A stretch of DNA of 64,000 nt from positions 1-64,000 of the forward strand of contig NZ_KZ819035.1 of assembly GCF_003115845.1 (NCBI RefSeq), read 5' to 3'. The DNA is from Brenneria roseae subsp. roseae. Its GTDB lineage: Bacteria > Pseudomonadota > Gammaproteobacteria > Enterobacterales > Enterobacteriaceae. Below the pieces are notes generated by a model, which was not told the DNA's origin, searched no databases, and saw only the letters and a program-made list of their open reading frames with translations. A program made the translations under genes and the position numbers. Of this stretch, positions 27,432-36,970 are shown one piece after another; position 1 is the first letter of the stretch, and each line of letters opens with the position of its first letter.

Positions 27432-28687
27432 GTCATGCCCTGATGTCGGCGTCCGTTGCCTTTACCGCAGCGGAACGGATTATGGCGCGTTGCGACGCGC
27501 TGGCGGAAATCAGTGAAACCGCTGGTCAGCTTACCCGGGTGTATTTGTCCGCGGAGCATTTGCGGGCCAACGCGCTGGTGGGAGAGTGGATGCGCGAAGC
27601 CGGCATGCATGTCTGGCAAGACAGCGTCGGCAGCATTTGTGGCCGTTATGAAGGGCTTCAGCCGAATGCTTCTGCGCTGCTGATGGGGTCGCATCTTGAT
27701 ACGGTGCGTAATGCCGGACGGTATGACGGTATGCTCGGGGTGTTAACCGCCATTGAAACCGTGCGTTTTCTGCATCAACGGCAGATTCGCCTGCCGGTGG
27801 CGCTGGAAATTGTCGGATTTGGTGATGAAGAGGGCACCCGATTTGGCATTACCTTATTGGGCAGCCGTGGCCTGACGGGCACCTGGCCGGATAACTGGCT
27901 GGGTTGTCAGGATAGTCAAGGCATCACCGTTGCGCAGGCGCTGGACGCCGCAGGGTTGGATTGCACAGCGATTGCGCAGGCGGCGCGCCCGGTAAGCGAT
28001 ATTGTCGCCTATCTGGAACTGCATATTGAGCAGGGGCCTTGTCTGGAGCAGGAAGATCTGGCGTTAGGCGTCGTGACCGCGATTAACGGCGCCCGGCGGC
28101 TGAACTGCACCTTTAAGGGATTGGCCGGACATGCGGGGACGGTGCCGATGGCGCAGCGTCGGGATGCGTTGGCGGCGGCGGCAAGCTGGATGGTACAGGC
28201 AGAAACGCTGACTAAAGAAAGCGATCCTTATCTGGTTGCGACTTTCGGGACGTTACAGTGTTTGCCGGGCGCCGCCAATGTGATCCCCGGAGAAGTGAGA
28301 TTAACGTTGGACATTCGCGGCCCGGAAGATGCGATACTGGATACGTTATTGCAACGCCTGTTGGTTTTGGCAAATGAGATTGCCCGCCAGCGCGGATGCC
28401 AGTTTGAGGCGGAGGAATATTATCGGATCGCGGCGACCCGCTGTGATCCCGTATTGCAACAGCGTTTGAGTGAGGCGGTGGTTCAGGTTCAGGGACGTAA
28501 CCTGCTGTTGCCGAGCGGTGCGGGACATGACGCCATCGCCATCGCCGAACGCTGGCCGGTCGCCATGTTATTTGTGCGCTGTCGGAAAGGCGTGAGCCAT
28601 CATCCTGATGAGTCGGTGATGACGGAGGATGTCGCGCTGGCGTTAAGGGCGTTGGGAAATATGGTACTGACGTATCGGAATAGGTAA
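27428..28687 (+). CDS. hpxK: Allantoate amidohydrolase HpxK (M20 family)
   Basis: 419-aa metallohydrolase of the AllC/carbamoylase subfamily of M20 peptidases. Predicted to hydrolyse allantoate to ureidoglycine, CO2 and ammonia. Metal-ligand motifs are seen: GSHLDTV, FGDEEGTRFG, LELHIEQGPCLE and the C-terminal SHHPDESV. Coupled to hpxJ by an ATGA overlap, so substrate and product pass between adjacent enzymes. A beta-ureidopropionase cannot be excluded from sequence alone, but the hpx context supports allantoate. Confidence 0.87.
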   Translation: MSHALMSASVAFTAAERIMARCDALAEISETAGQLTRVYLSAEHLRANALVGEWMREAGMHVWQDSVGSICGRYEGLQPNASALLMGSHLDTVRNAGRYDGMLGVLTAIETVRFLHQRQIRLPVALEIVGFGDEEGTRFGITLLGSRGLTGTWPDNWLGCQDSQGITVAQALDAAGLDCTAIAQAARPVSDIVAYLELHIEQGPCLEQEDLALGVVTAINGARRLNCTFKGLAGHAGTVPMAQRRDALAAAASWMVQAETLTKESDPYLVATFGTLQCLPGAANVIPGEVRLTLDIRGPEDAILDTLLQRLLVLANEIARQRGCQFEAEEYYRIAATRCDPVLQQRLSEAVVQVQGRNLLLPSGAGHDAIAIAERWPVAMLFVRCRKGVSHHPDESVMTEDVALALRALGNMVLTYRNR

Positions 28688-29008
28688 TGCGCCCGGTCTG
28701 TTTGTCCCCCGCCGTTTACCTGGGCAGGTACGGCGGGATGAGTGTATGTCATGCCGAAAAGAAATTAGATTAGCGTTGATGCCGTTTTACGTATCGCTTT
28801 CATGGTATGTCATATTCGAGCGCGCGCGATTCCCTTCCTCAATCCAAACATCTTTATGCTTTCCGATTTCCATTTTAAGGCGATAATCTTGAATTTCTTA
28901 TCATCGCCGGCTCATTCCACATTATTGTGATAATGATCATACCGTCAGGGGAATCAGAATGCTATTTAGTCATCAATTCATCCAAATCATTCCTGGAGTC
29001 ATCGTATT
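28688..29008 (+). other. hpxK-ydiL intergenic region
   Basis: 321 bases with no gene. A hairpin cccgccgt (28708-28715) with acggcggg (28730-28737) lies 20 bases after hpxK but lacks a U-tract, so it is a weak terminator or 3' end stabiliser. In E. coli the sRNA gene rprA sits upstream of ydiL; I looked for its conserved blocks here and did not find them. Confidence 0.5.
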
Positions 29009-29365
29009 ATGAACCATTTGGAACTACAGGCTCTACGTCAGCTTTTTTTTATGAGTATCGATGAAGCGGCAAATTATATTGCAGGCGATAAAAATACGGA
29101 AATGTGGCAGCGATGGGAAAAGGGCGAACAAGACATTCCTCCCTCTGTGATTGAAACCCTGACATTGATGAACAAAAAGCGAAAGGAAAGGATCAATGCC
29201 ATCATTGAAAAAATAAATAACCGTATCGGGAATAACACCATGCGTTTTTTCCCCGACTATGATGCGTTTCGTTCCGTCTATACCGAAGGGGATTATTTAG
29301 AGTGGAAGATATATCAATCCGTGGCGACCGAACTCTATTCTCATAATCTGGAACGATTGTGCTAA
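29009..29365 (+). CDS. ydiL: YdiL-type DUF1870 DNA-binding-like protein
   Basis: 118-aa protein that aligns with E. coli YdiL (MNHLELQALRQLFFMSIDEAANYI). The N-terminal half reads as an XRE-like helix-turn-helix: EAANYIAGDKNTEMWQRWEKG followed by IPPSVIETLTLM. The function is unknown; a small regulator is plausible. It keeps the E. coli position before ydiM, but here it is followed after 12 bases by a shikimate kinase gene and probably shares its transcript. Confidence 0.82.
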   Translation: MNHLELQALRQLFFMSIDEAANYIAGDKNTEMWQRWEKGEQDIPPSVIETLTLMNKKRKERINAIIEKINNRIGNNTMRFFPDYDAFRSVYTEGDYLEWKIYQSVATELYSHNLERLC

Positions 29366-29377
29366 AAGGATGAATTC

Positions 29378-29941
29378 ATGATCAATACCATCATACTTGT
29401 CGGCCCTCGAGCGTCAGGTAAAACAACGGTAGGAAAGATTTTGGCAGCCCATTTGAAACTGGATTTCATCGATACGGATGAAGTCGTCCAGAAAAAAACC
29501 AACAAGACGATCGCGCAAATTGTCGATGAGCAGGGGTGGGATAACTTTCGGATGATTGAAGGCCAGATATTGAAAGAGGTCACGCTCGCTGGCTGCATCA
29601 TCGCCACGGGCGGCGGCATGGTGATATCACAGGAAAATCGTAATCATATGAAAAACCGAGGTATCGTTTTTTATCTCTCAACCTCTGCCGAGACGGTGGT
29701 TAGCCGATTGAAGTCGAACCCGGCCGTGAGTCAACGTCCTTCCCTGACAGGGTTGTCGATTACCGAGGAGATTACCGGCATTATCAAAATGCGCGATCCA
29801 CTCTATCAGGAAACGGCCCATTTTGTGATTGATGCGAATAACGAAAAAGAGCGGGTCGCACAAGAAATAGATGCCATTTATCACGCTTTGCTAAAAGATG
29901 CCGCTAACGACGCCATGGCGATACCTCCGTTAACGGAATAA
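29378..29941 (+). CDS. aroL: Shikimate kinase, AroL-like
   Basis: 187-aa P-loop kinase that phosphorylates shikimate at O3. Walker A is GPRASGKTT, the shikimate-binding DTDE (about residue 32), the Arg in NFRMIEGQIL, the GGG turn in IATGGGMV and the LID with QRPSLTG are all present, so it should be active. It resembles AroL more than AroK. E. coli has no kinase gene at this place, so this is an added member of the cluster, next to two MFS carriers and ydiB-aroD. Whether the genome has further kinases cannot be seen here. Confidence 0.87.
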   Translation: MINTIILVGPRASGKTTVGKILAAHLKLDFIDTDEVVQKKTNKTIAQIVDEQGWDNFRMIEGQILKEVTLAGCIIATGGGMVISQENRNHMKNRGIVFYLSTSAETVVSRLKSNPAVSQRPSLTGLSITEEITGIIKMRDPLYQETAHFVIDANNEKERVAQEIDAIYHALLKDAANDAMAIPPLTE

Positions 29942-30570
29942 GTTCATTCTCTGGCATGAACCTTATGACAGGCAGATCACGTCCTCGATTGCCGGAGCGT
30001 ATCGGTAAATCGAGGCGGTTTATCCCCCTCCGTTTTATAGCGTGACCCATGTCATAAAAAATTAATAATATGTATCCTTTCTCACAAATTTAAAAAAATA
30101 ATCATGTCGTAACATCTTGAGTATCGGTGACACGCTTATTTTTTTATGCATAGATGGTGCATTTAATATTGCGATCATATTGATAAGCTGATATTGCAAA
30201 GCGTGCCTCTTTGTTAACTCTCTCTCGTACATGTTGCAAGTGCGTTATTAACGTATTGAGGGAGAAGTAAATGGAAATGCCATCATAAAAAGATAATGAA
30301 TAGAAACCATATTTATAAGATTTGTCTATAGAAGCAATCTATGAATTACTTTTAAAAAATGAATTATTTATTTTTGATGAGAATTGTTAGCATCGATAAT
30401 ACATTAATAATCTATTCCATCAGTGTTATTTGACTTGCCATATTGAATCTGCCGGTTTTTCAACAAGGTGTACATAATGCCGCGCCAAGGGGCCAGGCTT
30501 TTTGAAATCAGAGCAGGAAAGGAAATACCAACCGACGCTATTAAAAGATCCTTTTCTGAAAAGGTTTTAT
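29942..30570 (+). other. A+T-rich control region upstream of ydiM
   Basis: 629 bases without a supported gene, strongly A+T-rich from 30050 on. It contains a CRP-like site (30041-30056), a direct repeat of (g)atattgc at 30168-30174 and 30192-30198, and long A/T tracts near 30340-30370. ydiM probably has its own promoter here. Confidence 0.45.
30041..30056 (+). promoter_or_regulatory. CRP-like site upstream of ydiM
   Basis: CGTGA-cccatg-TCATA: correct 6-base spacing and 4 of 5 matches in each half of TGTGA-N6-TCACA. Located about 530 bases before ydiM and 100 bases after the kinase gene. Tentative. Confidence 0.35.
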
Positions 30571-31797
30571 ATGAAAAACAATTACATACCAACATCTGTC
30601 GGGCTGTATATCAATTATCTGGTTCACGGCATGGGCGTCATATTGATCAGTTTGAATATGCCTCATCTACAGCAACAGTGGCAAACTGACGCTGCCGGCG
30701 TATCGGTCGTTATTTCTTCATTGGGGATTGGCCGGCTGAGTATTCTGCTGGTGGCCGGCATGCTTTCCGATCGTTTTGGCCGGAAGCCCTTTGTCTATCT
30801 GGGAATGGTCTGCTATCTGGGGTTCTTTCTGGGCATTCTTAGTACGCAAAGTATCGCCGTCGCCTACTGTTTCGGTTTTCTGGCGGGCATGTCAAACAGC
30901 TTCCTCGACTCCGGCACCTATCCGACATTAATGGAGGCGTTTCCCAATACCCCCAGTACGGCCAATATCCTCATCAAGGCGTTTGTTTCCGGCGGTCAGT
31001 TCATTTTACCGATGATAATCAGCGTATTGGTCTGGCTCGACGTCTGGTTCGGCTGGTCGTTTCTGATTGCCGCCGGCATGATGTTTCTGAACGGGATCTA
31101 CCTGTTTAGATGTCCTTTCCCTCCTCATGACTCTCTTGCCAGGGCAAAGAAGGTGGTACCGAGTGTCGGTGATGAACCGCCCGTGTCCAAAGATCAGTCG
31201 TGCTCAATGTTAGACCTCGCCAGTTTTACATTTTATGGCTACATTTCCATGGCCACGTTCTATCTCATCAGCCAGTGGCTGGCGCAGTACGGGCAGTTTG
31301 TAGTGGGGATGCCTTATACGATGTCGATCAAGCTACTGAGTATTTATACCGCGGGTTCTTTGCTGTGTGTTCTGATCACGGCGGGTCTGGTGAAGAAGAC
31401 TGTTAGTTCGACCACGCTGCTGATGCTCTATACGTTTGTATCCTTCATCGCGTTGTTGACCGTGTGTTTGCATCCCACGGTGACGACCGTGATTGTTTTT
31501 GCCTTTGTGATTGGCTTTTCTGCCGCAGGCGGCGTTATGCAGCTGGGCCTGACGCTGATGGCAATGCGTTTTCCTCATGCCAAAGGGAAGGCCACCGCTA
31601 TTTTTTATAGCGCGGGCAGTCTGGCTACATTCACCATTCCGTTGATCACCGCCAAACTTTCGCAGACCAGTATCGCCAGCATTATGTGGTTTGATACTGG
31701 TCTTGCGGCCGCCGGTTTCCTGACGGCGTTGTTTATTGGCTATCGCAGCATAAAGGCGCGTCGCTGTACGATAAAGATGAATCAGATTCAGGTATGA
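30571..31797 (+). CDS. ydiM: MFS transporter YdiM
   Basis: Twelve-span permease of 408 aa, alignable with E. coli YdiM throughout (GLYINYLVHGMGVILISLNMP; motif A GMLSDRFGRKPFVYLG). Substrate not established; being next to shikimate/quinate enzymes, a cyclic polyol acid such as quinate or shikimate is likely. The ATG at 30571 follows AAAAGG and aligns with the E. coli start; the reading can be extended 23 codons upstream but lacks support. Paralogous to ydiN in the same cluster. Confidence 0.9.
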   Translation: MKNNYIPTSVGLYINYLVHGMGVILISLNMPHLQQQWQTDAAGVSVVISSLGIGRLSILLVAGMLSDRFGRKPFVYLGMVCYLGFFLGILSTQSIAVAYCFGFLAGMSNSFLDSGTYPTLMEAFPNTPSTANILIKAFVSGGQFILPMIISVLVWLDVWFGWSFLIAAGMMFLNGIYLFRCPFPPHDSLARAKKVVPSVGDEPPVSKDQSCSMLDLASFTFYGYISMATFYLISQWLAQYGQFVVGMPYTMSIKLLSIYTAGSLLCVLITAGLVKKTVSSTTLLMLYTFVSFIALLTVCLHPTVTTVIVFAFVIGFSAAGGVMQLGLTLMAMRFPHAKGKATAIFYSAGSLATFTIPLITAKLSQTSIASIMWFDTGLAAAGFLTALFIGYRSIKARRCTIKMNQIQV

Positions 31798-31812
31798 GGC
31801 GGAATGACCGCA

Positions 31813-32715
31813 TTACCTGAACGGCATCATTTGGCAGGAACTGAAGATAAATTTCTTAAACGCCTGGGCGGCGGATGACAGCGTCTGGTCTTTATGGGTC
31901 GCCAGATAGATATAGCGGGTTGGGCCGGGATCCCTGATATGCATGACGTGAACGTTGGAGTGGGACAGCGTACTGATCCGCGGCATAATGGCGATACCGT
32001 AATTAATGCTCACCAGTCCAACCATCGCCGTATCTTCTTCGACATAACAAGCGATTTCAGGGATCAGTTTTTTCTGCATGAACATCTTGTCAATGAACGG
32101 GCGTAAGCCGCTCTTTTGCGAAAAGAAGATGAACGGATAAGCAATGGTATCCTCCAGCGCAATTTCGTTTTCATTACGTTGCGCCAATGGGTGATTGCGG
32201 GAAGTCACCAGCACCAGTTCCTGACTGATTAACGGGATAAACTCGACATCCGGTTCTTCCGGCACATGGGAACAGATCGCCAGATCGAACTTGCCTGCCT
32301 TCAAATCCTGAACAATCGATGAGGTCGTCCCCTGATAAAAACAAAAGCGTTTATTTTCATTTCCGGGGATATGAATAAAACGGTCGATCAACTGTGGAAC
32401 CACCGTTTCCCCCATGGTGTAAATAAACGCCAGGCTGATGGTGTCATTTTGAGAACCGCTCATTTGGCGTAGCGCAAGGCGACCATTTTCCAGCTCAAGC
32501 AACGCGTTTTCCACATAGGGTAAAAATATTTTTCCGCACTGCGTTATCCGCACATTCCTGCCAGATTTTTCAAATAGCGTCACTCCCAACTCTTTTTCAA
32601 GCTCGGATATGGCATGGCTTAACGAAGGCTGGGCGATAAACAGACTCGATGCGGCTTCCGTGTAGTGCTGCTTTTCCGCCAGGCGCTTAAAATAGTGTAA
32701 TTGTTTTAAATTCAT
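31813..32715 (-). CDS. LysR-family transcriptional regulator
   Basis: 300-aa LysR-type protein: N-terminal winged helix (LHYFKRLAEKQHYTEAASSLF, AQPSLSHAISELEKELGVTLFEK) and a periplasmic-binding-like effector domain (about residues 90-295). It lies convergent to ydiM (15 bases apart) and divergent from ydiN across 754 bases, so it probably controls ydiN and genes beyond, perhaps with shikimate or quinate as inducer. E. coli has no LysR gene between ydiM and ydiN, so this is an addition to the cluster. Confidence 0.85.
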   Translation of the reverse strand: MNLKQLHYFKRLAEKQHYTEAASSLFIAQPSLSHAISELEKELGVTLFEKSGRNVRITQCGKIFLPYVENALLELENGRLALRQMSGSQNDTISLAFIYTMGETVVPQLIDRFIHIPGNENKRFCFYQGTTSSIVQDLKAGKFDLAICSHVPEEPDVEFIPLISQELVLVTSRNHPLAQRNENEIALEDTIAYPFIFFSQKSGLRPFIDKMFMQKKLIPEIACYVEEDTAMVGLVSINYGIAIMPRISTLSHSNVHVMHIRDPGPTRYIYLATHKDQTLSSAAQAFKKFIFSSCQMMPFR

Positions 32716-33469
32716 TCAGTTTCTCGTGGCAGTGACAAACTATCCAAATTACTGCAAACAGGCAGTATGTGCCGCCGGTCAAGTCACATTACATAGCGGT
32801 GAGCGGTGTCTTGCCGCAGTCGTGCGATCGGTTACAGCAGCAGACATAATAACGTCATCACTCATCGTCAGATGGGCGATGTGCAAAATTATTATGCTGT
32901 TGTGCAATATAACATGCTCTTTTTGCCCGCTTGAGAAAGCGAATGGAGTAAACAGATTGTTAATTGATTACCGCAATAAGCAGACGCGGGGTTCATCGTT
33001 ACTCATGAGTGTCGTTTTGTTCAGGTTGGGTAATGTCGGTTAGCTCACAGTAAGCCGGCTACTTTCTTATAAGAGAGCACGTTTCGAAAAACATGTTATA
33101 TCATTTCTCTCTATGCAGATTAAATAAGTTTTAACTACCTCTCAAAATTAAAAAATTGTACCGCTATACCGATTTGCTTTCGCTTTATCCCTCGCGATGT
33201 ATTCATTTTGTAAAATAAAAAACAACTCATCAACAAGGAACGTACGATCCCATTCTCGCGCTTTGCAATAAAATTGAAAACAAAAACTTTATATTACGTG
33301 TTAATCGTTGTCGCCGTTATATACATTAAATACAGCTAATAGTTTATTAATGTTTTATGACGTATGTAAGTTCGACGTAACTAAAAACGTAACTAAAAAA
33401 TAGAAAAAAGAAGTAAGACGGCCTGCACAATCGATGTAATGAAAATATTAACAATAAACGGAGAAAAGC
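32716..33469. promoter_or_regulatory. LysR-ydiN divergent control region
   Basis: 754 non-coding bases, A+T-rich toward ydiN. TGTGCAA occurs twice in direct repeat (about 32879-32885 and 32901-32907), a plausible LysR contact near its own start. ydiN has a clear ribosome site (CGGAGAAAAGC before its ATG). A 105-codon ORF at 32726-33043 has no protein-like features and is not called. Confidence 0.4.
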
Positions 33470-34705
33470 ATGAGCCAGCTTAAGGCCTTCAATGCGCCAT
33501 TTTTATTAGCCGCCATAGGTATATATCTGAGCTATTTTCTTCATGGCATCAGTGTTATTACCCTGGCGCAGAATATGACCCACTTGGCAGAGAAGTTTAA
33601 CACTGATAATGCCGGGATTGCTTACGTGATTTCAGGGATAGGCCTGGGAAGGCTGGTCTGTATCCTGTTCTTCGGCATCATCTCTGACAAATTCGGCCGA
33701 CGTTCTGTTATCTTTCTGGGCATAGCGTTATATGTTCTGTTCTTCTTTGGCATTCTCGTCAGCCCTAATCTGATCGTTGCGTTTATTCTGGCCTTCTGCG
33801 TCGGCGCGGCGAATGCGGCATTAGACACGGGCGGTTATCCGGCGTTGATGGAGTGTTATCCCAAGACATCGGGGTCTGCGGTGATCCTGCTTAAAGCGAC
33901 GATTTCTTTCGGACAGATGTTCTACCCCATGTTGGTCAGCTACCTGCTGGTGAGTCACCTGTGGTATGGCTACGCCATGGTCATCCCGGGCGTCCTGTTT
34001 CTTTTGGTCACGCTGCTGGTGATTAAGAGCAAGTTTCCCAGCCAGACTGTCGATGCCGATATTGCCAAGGAATTGCCTCAGATGAGCAGTAAACCGCTGG
34101 CATGGCTGGAAGGCGTGGCCTCGGTGGTGTTTGGCGTTGCCGCATTTTCAACATTCTATGTGATCGTGGTCTGGATGCCGAAATACGCGATGGCCTTTGC
34201 CGGCATGGAGGAAGCCGAGGCGTTACAAACCATCTCCTACTATAGTCTGGGATCGTTGGTGTGCGTATTTCTCTTCGCCTTTTTGCTCAAAAGTATGGTT
34301 CGTCCGGTCTGGGCCAACGTATTTAATACCGGATTATCGGTTATTACCGCAGCCATTATCTATCTTTATCCATCTCCGCTTGTCTGTAATGTCGGGGCGT
34401 TCGTCATTGGCTTTTCCGCCGCCGGCGGGATATTACAACTCGGCGTTTCTGTTATGTCCGAGTTCTTCCCGAAAAGCAAAGCCAAAGTCACCAGCGTTTA
34501 TATGATGATGGGCGGGTTAGCAAACTTCGTTATTCCTCTGATTACCGGCTATCTGTCAAATATCGGTCTGCAATACATCATATTGCTGGATGTGCTTTTT
34601 GCTCTTATCGCCTTTATTACCGCGATAGTCGTCTTTATTCGTTACTATAAGGTTTTCAAAATTCCAGCAAGCGATTTTCGCTTTGGCGAGCGATTCTTCC
34701 AATAA
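33470..34705 (+). CDS. ydiN: MFS transporter YdiN
   Basis: 411-aa major facilitator aligning with E. coli YdiN nearly throughout (YFLHGISVITLAQNM; motif A GIISDKFGRRSVIFLG; MGGLANFVIPLITGYLSNIG). The substrate is unproven. It directly precedes ydiB-aroD, supporting import of quinate, shikimate or a dehydro form. The two paralogues in one cluster may handle substrate and product, or form an exchange pair. The C-terminus is about ten residues shorter than in E. coli. Confidence 0.92.
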   Translation: MSQLKAFNAPFLLAAIGIYLSYFLHGISVITLAQNMTHLAEKFNTDNAGIAYVISGIGLGRLVCILFFGIISDKFGRRSVIFLGIALYVLFFFGILVSPNLIVAFILAFCVGAANAALDTGGYPALMECYPKTSGSAVILLKATISFGQMFYPMLVSYLLVSHLWYGYAMVIPGVLFLLVTLLVIKSKFPSQTVDADIAKELPQMSSKPLAWLEGVASVVFGVAAFSTFYVIVVWMPKYAMAFAGMEEAEALQTISYYSLGSLVCVFLFAFLLKSMVRPVWANVFNTGLSVITAAIIYLYPSPLVCNVGAFVIGFSAAGGILQLGVSVMSEFFPKSKAKVTSVYMMMGGLANFVIPLITGYLSNIGLQYIILLDVLFALIAFITAIVVFIRYYKVFKIPASDFRFGERFFQ

Positions 34706-34831
34706 ACTCGCGCTGAAAATAACCAGAGGCAGATTAATACAGCGATATCAGTATACGTATTTTATTCAAATACAGAATGAGGCCCTTATCTATTCTCCTT
34801 GTCGATAGATGCGGGCGTTATTGAAAATTAA

Positions 34832-34898
34832 ATATACCCGCCATCTTTCAAGTTGCAGGTGGGTCGGCTTCCTGTAGCTTGAAATATATAGGGTATAT
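34832..34898. repeat. Palindromic repeat, full-length copy
   Basis: 67-bp imperfect inverted repeat. The left arm runs ATATACCC...CATCTTTCAAGTTGCAGG and the right arm CCTGTAGCTTGAAATATATAGGGTATAT; ends ATATACCC/GGGTATAT are exact complements. It lies between ydiN and ydiB. Fragments or degenerate copies occur at 14830, 36768, 41338 and 43327. Confidence 0.8.
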
Positions 34899-34932
34899 CC
34901 GGGCATTATAATAATTTAGTGAGGAATTCATA

Positions 34933-35799
34933 ATGGATGTTACTGCAAAATATGAGCTGATTGGGTTAATGGCTTATCCCATCAGACACAGCTTATCACC
35001 CGAAATGCAGAATAAAGCACTGGAAGAAGTCGGCTTGCCTTTTACCTATATGGCGTTCGAGGTGGACAATACGACCTTCGGCAAGGCAATCGAAGGGCTA
35101 AAAGCGTTAAAAATGCGTGGCACCGGCGTTTCCATGCCGAACAAACAGCTGGCTTGCAAATATGTGGATGAATTAACGCCTGCGGCCAAACTGGTTGGAG
35201 CCATTAATACTATCGTAAACGACAATGGTTACCTCAGAGGATATAACACTGACGGTACCGGACATATTCGGGCTATCAAAGAAACAGGTTTTGATATTAA
35301 AGGTAAAAAAATGGTGCTTGTCGGTGCCGGTGGCGCCGCTACGGCTATCGGGGCTCAGGCGGCAATTGAAGGCATCAAGGAAATTCTGCTGTTTAACCGC
35401 AGGGATGAATTCTATGAAGAGGCGCTCGCTTTTGCAAAACGCGTTAATGACAATACGGATTGCACGGTTACGGTGAACGACCTGGCTAACCAGAAAGCGT
35501 TCGCTAATGCGATTGCTAATGCCGATATCCTGACTAACGGCACGAAAGTGGGGATGAAACCACTGGAAAATGAATGTGTGGTCAGTGACAAATCCATGTT
35601 GCGTCCTGATTTGCTGGTCTCCGAGTGTGTCTACAATCCCCATATCACCAAGCTATTGCAAATGGCGACGGACGTTGGTTGTAAAACTGTCGATGGGTAT
35701 GGAATGTTGTTATGGCAGGGGGCCGAGCAGTTCAAGCTTTGGACCGGAAAAGAGTTCCCTCTGGAATATATTAAAAAGGCTATGGGGTTCAACGCATAA
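34933..35799 (+). CDS. ydiB: Quinate/shikimate dehydrogenase YdiB
   Basis: 288 aa, the same length as E. coli YdiB, which oxidises or reduces quinate/dehydroquinate and shikimate/dehydroshikimate with NAD or NADP. The substrate domain has [11 protein letters not shown] and the catalytic Lys in [10 protein letters not shown] with Asp in YNTDGTGHI; the nucleotide domain has [15 protein letters not shown]. It provides the redox link between quinate-type acids and the dehydroquinase encoded next. Confidence 0.95.
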   Translation: MDVTAKYELIGLMAYPIRHSLSPEMQNKALEEVGLPFTYMAFEVDNTTFGKAIEGLKALKMRGTGVSMPNKQLACKYVDELTPAAKLVGAINTIVNDNGYLRGYNTDGTGHIRAIKETGFDIKGKKMVLVGAGGAATAIGAQAAIEGIKEILLFNRRDEFYEEALAFAKRVNDNTDCTVTVNDLANQKAFANAIANADILTNGTKVGMKPLENECVVSDKSMLRPDLLVSECVYNPHITKLLQMATDVGCKTVDGYGMLLWQGAEQFKLWTGKEFPLEYIKKAMGFNA

Positions 35800-35949
35800 T
35801 TTTCCTGTTCGGATTATTTACGTCTCCAATCGCCAAAGTATGGCGCCTGACGGATTATTGCCGTCCTGGTTGTACGGCACATTGTCCAGGCGTGATTGGT
35901 ATACACGCCGAATGGCGCCTGCTGTAAGGCATTAATTGAAGGGAAAAGC

Positions 35950-36705
35950 ATGAAAACCGTAACGGTGAAAAATCTGGTGATAGGCGAAGGTGCTCCCAAA
36001 ATTATCGTGTCATTGATGGGAAAAGATGTACCAGCGATTAAGTCGGAAGCGCAATATTACAAGGATTTTGACTTTGATATTCTGGAATGGCGTATCGATC
36101 ATTTTGATGATGTGGAAAATATTGAGAGTGTTATCGACGCGGCGCGCCAGCTCAGAAGCATCATTCACGATAAACCGATCCTCTTTACCTTCCGCACGGC
36201 GAAAGAAGGGGGGGAGAAAGATATATCGCCCGATGATTATATTTCTCTGAATCAAAAGATCATTGATAGTGGTCTGGTAGACATGATTGACCTGGAACTT
36301 TTTACCGGCGATCAATGGGTGAGTGCGACGATAGAGCATGCCCATGCCAAAGGGGTAAAAGTCATCATGTCTAATCATGATTTCCATAAAACACCGCCTA
36401 AAGAAGAAATTATCAAACGCCTGCGTAAAATGCAGGAACTCGGGGCCGATATTCCCAAGATCGCGCTCATGCCGCAAAACAAAAACGATGTCGTGACTTT
36501 GCTGGCGGCTACGCTGGAAATGTATGAAAAACATGCGGACCGCCCCATTATTACGATGTCCATGTCGAAACCCGGCATTATTTCGCGCTTATCGGGTGAA
36601 GTGTTTGGATCGGCTGCCACATTTGGCGCATTGAAAAAAGCGTCTGCTCCGGGGCAGATAGGTATTCAAGACTTAAGATCTGTTCTGAATATATTGCATC
36701 AATAA
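35950..36705 (+). CDS. aroD: 3-Dehydroquinate dehydratase, type I
   Basis: 251-aa (beta/alpha)8 Schiff-base enzyme interconverting 3-dehydroquinate and 3-dehydroshikimate. Catalytic His is in SNHDFHKTP and the Schiff-base Lys in IPKIALMPQ, with [12 protein letters not shown] near the C-terminus. As in E. coli it follows ydiB, so it probably serves both aromatic biosynthesis and this cluster. ATG at 35950 chosen by alignment ([12 protein letters not shown]). Confidence 0.95.
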   Translation: MKTVTVKNLVIGEGAPKIIVSLMGKDVPAIKSEAQYYKDFDFDILEWRIDHFDDVENIESVIDAARQLRSIIHDKPILFTFRTAKEGGEKDISPDDYISLNQKIIDSGLVDMIDLELFTGDQWVSATIEHAHAKGVKVIMSNHDFHKTPPKEEIIKRLRKMQELGADIPKIALMPQNKNDVVTLLAATLEMYEKHADRPIITMSMSKPGIISRLSGEVFGSAATFGALKKASAPGQIGIQDLRSVLNILHQ

Positions 36706-36767
36706 TAAAGCGGCGTTTATTTAAATATTAAAACAGGAATCTGTCAGGAATTCTGAATAAACATCCG

Positions 36768-36830
36768 TACCCGTTATCACTCAAGCGGCAGCTGTGTCGG
36801 TATTCTGTCTCTGGAAAATTATCGGGTATA
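36768..36830. repeat. Palindromic repeat, degenerate copy
   Basis: Aligns with the 67-bp element at 34832-34898 at both ends: left TACCCG..ATC..TCAAG..GCAG.TG.GTCGG and right CTGT..T.GAAA..TAT.GGGTATA. Lies in the 265-base aroD-ydiF spacer, which otherwise holds only the ydiF leader. Confidence 0.6.
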
Positions 36831-36970
36831 CAAGATTACCGTTCAAATAGGTAATGGGCGCTTTTATGTCATTTTTTGCGGTGGCTGCATTATCTGAGCC
36901 ACGTTAATAACGACGAGTGTTTCACCTGTTGAATGGAGAAAAATCAATTCGGTCATGATTAGGAGTACCC

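Noticed and set aside
28688-29008. Possible rprA sRNA gene, expected upstream of ydiL by E. coli synteny
   Set aside because: None of the conserved RprA blocks or its terminator is visible, and ydiK is also absent.
32726-33043. 105-codon ORF in the LysR-ydiN spacer
   Set aside because: No Shine-Dalgarno, no domain, and it would occupy a control region.
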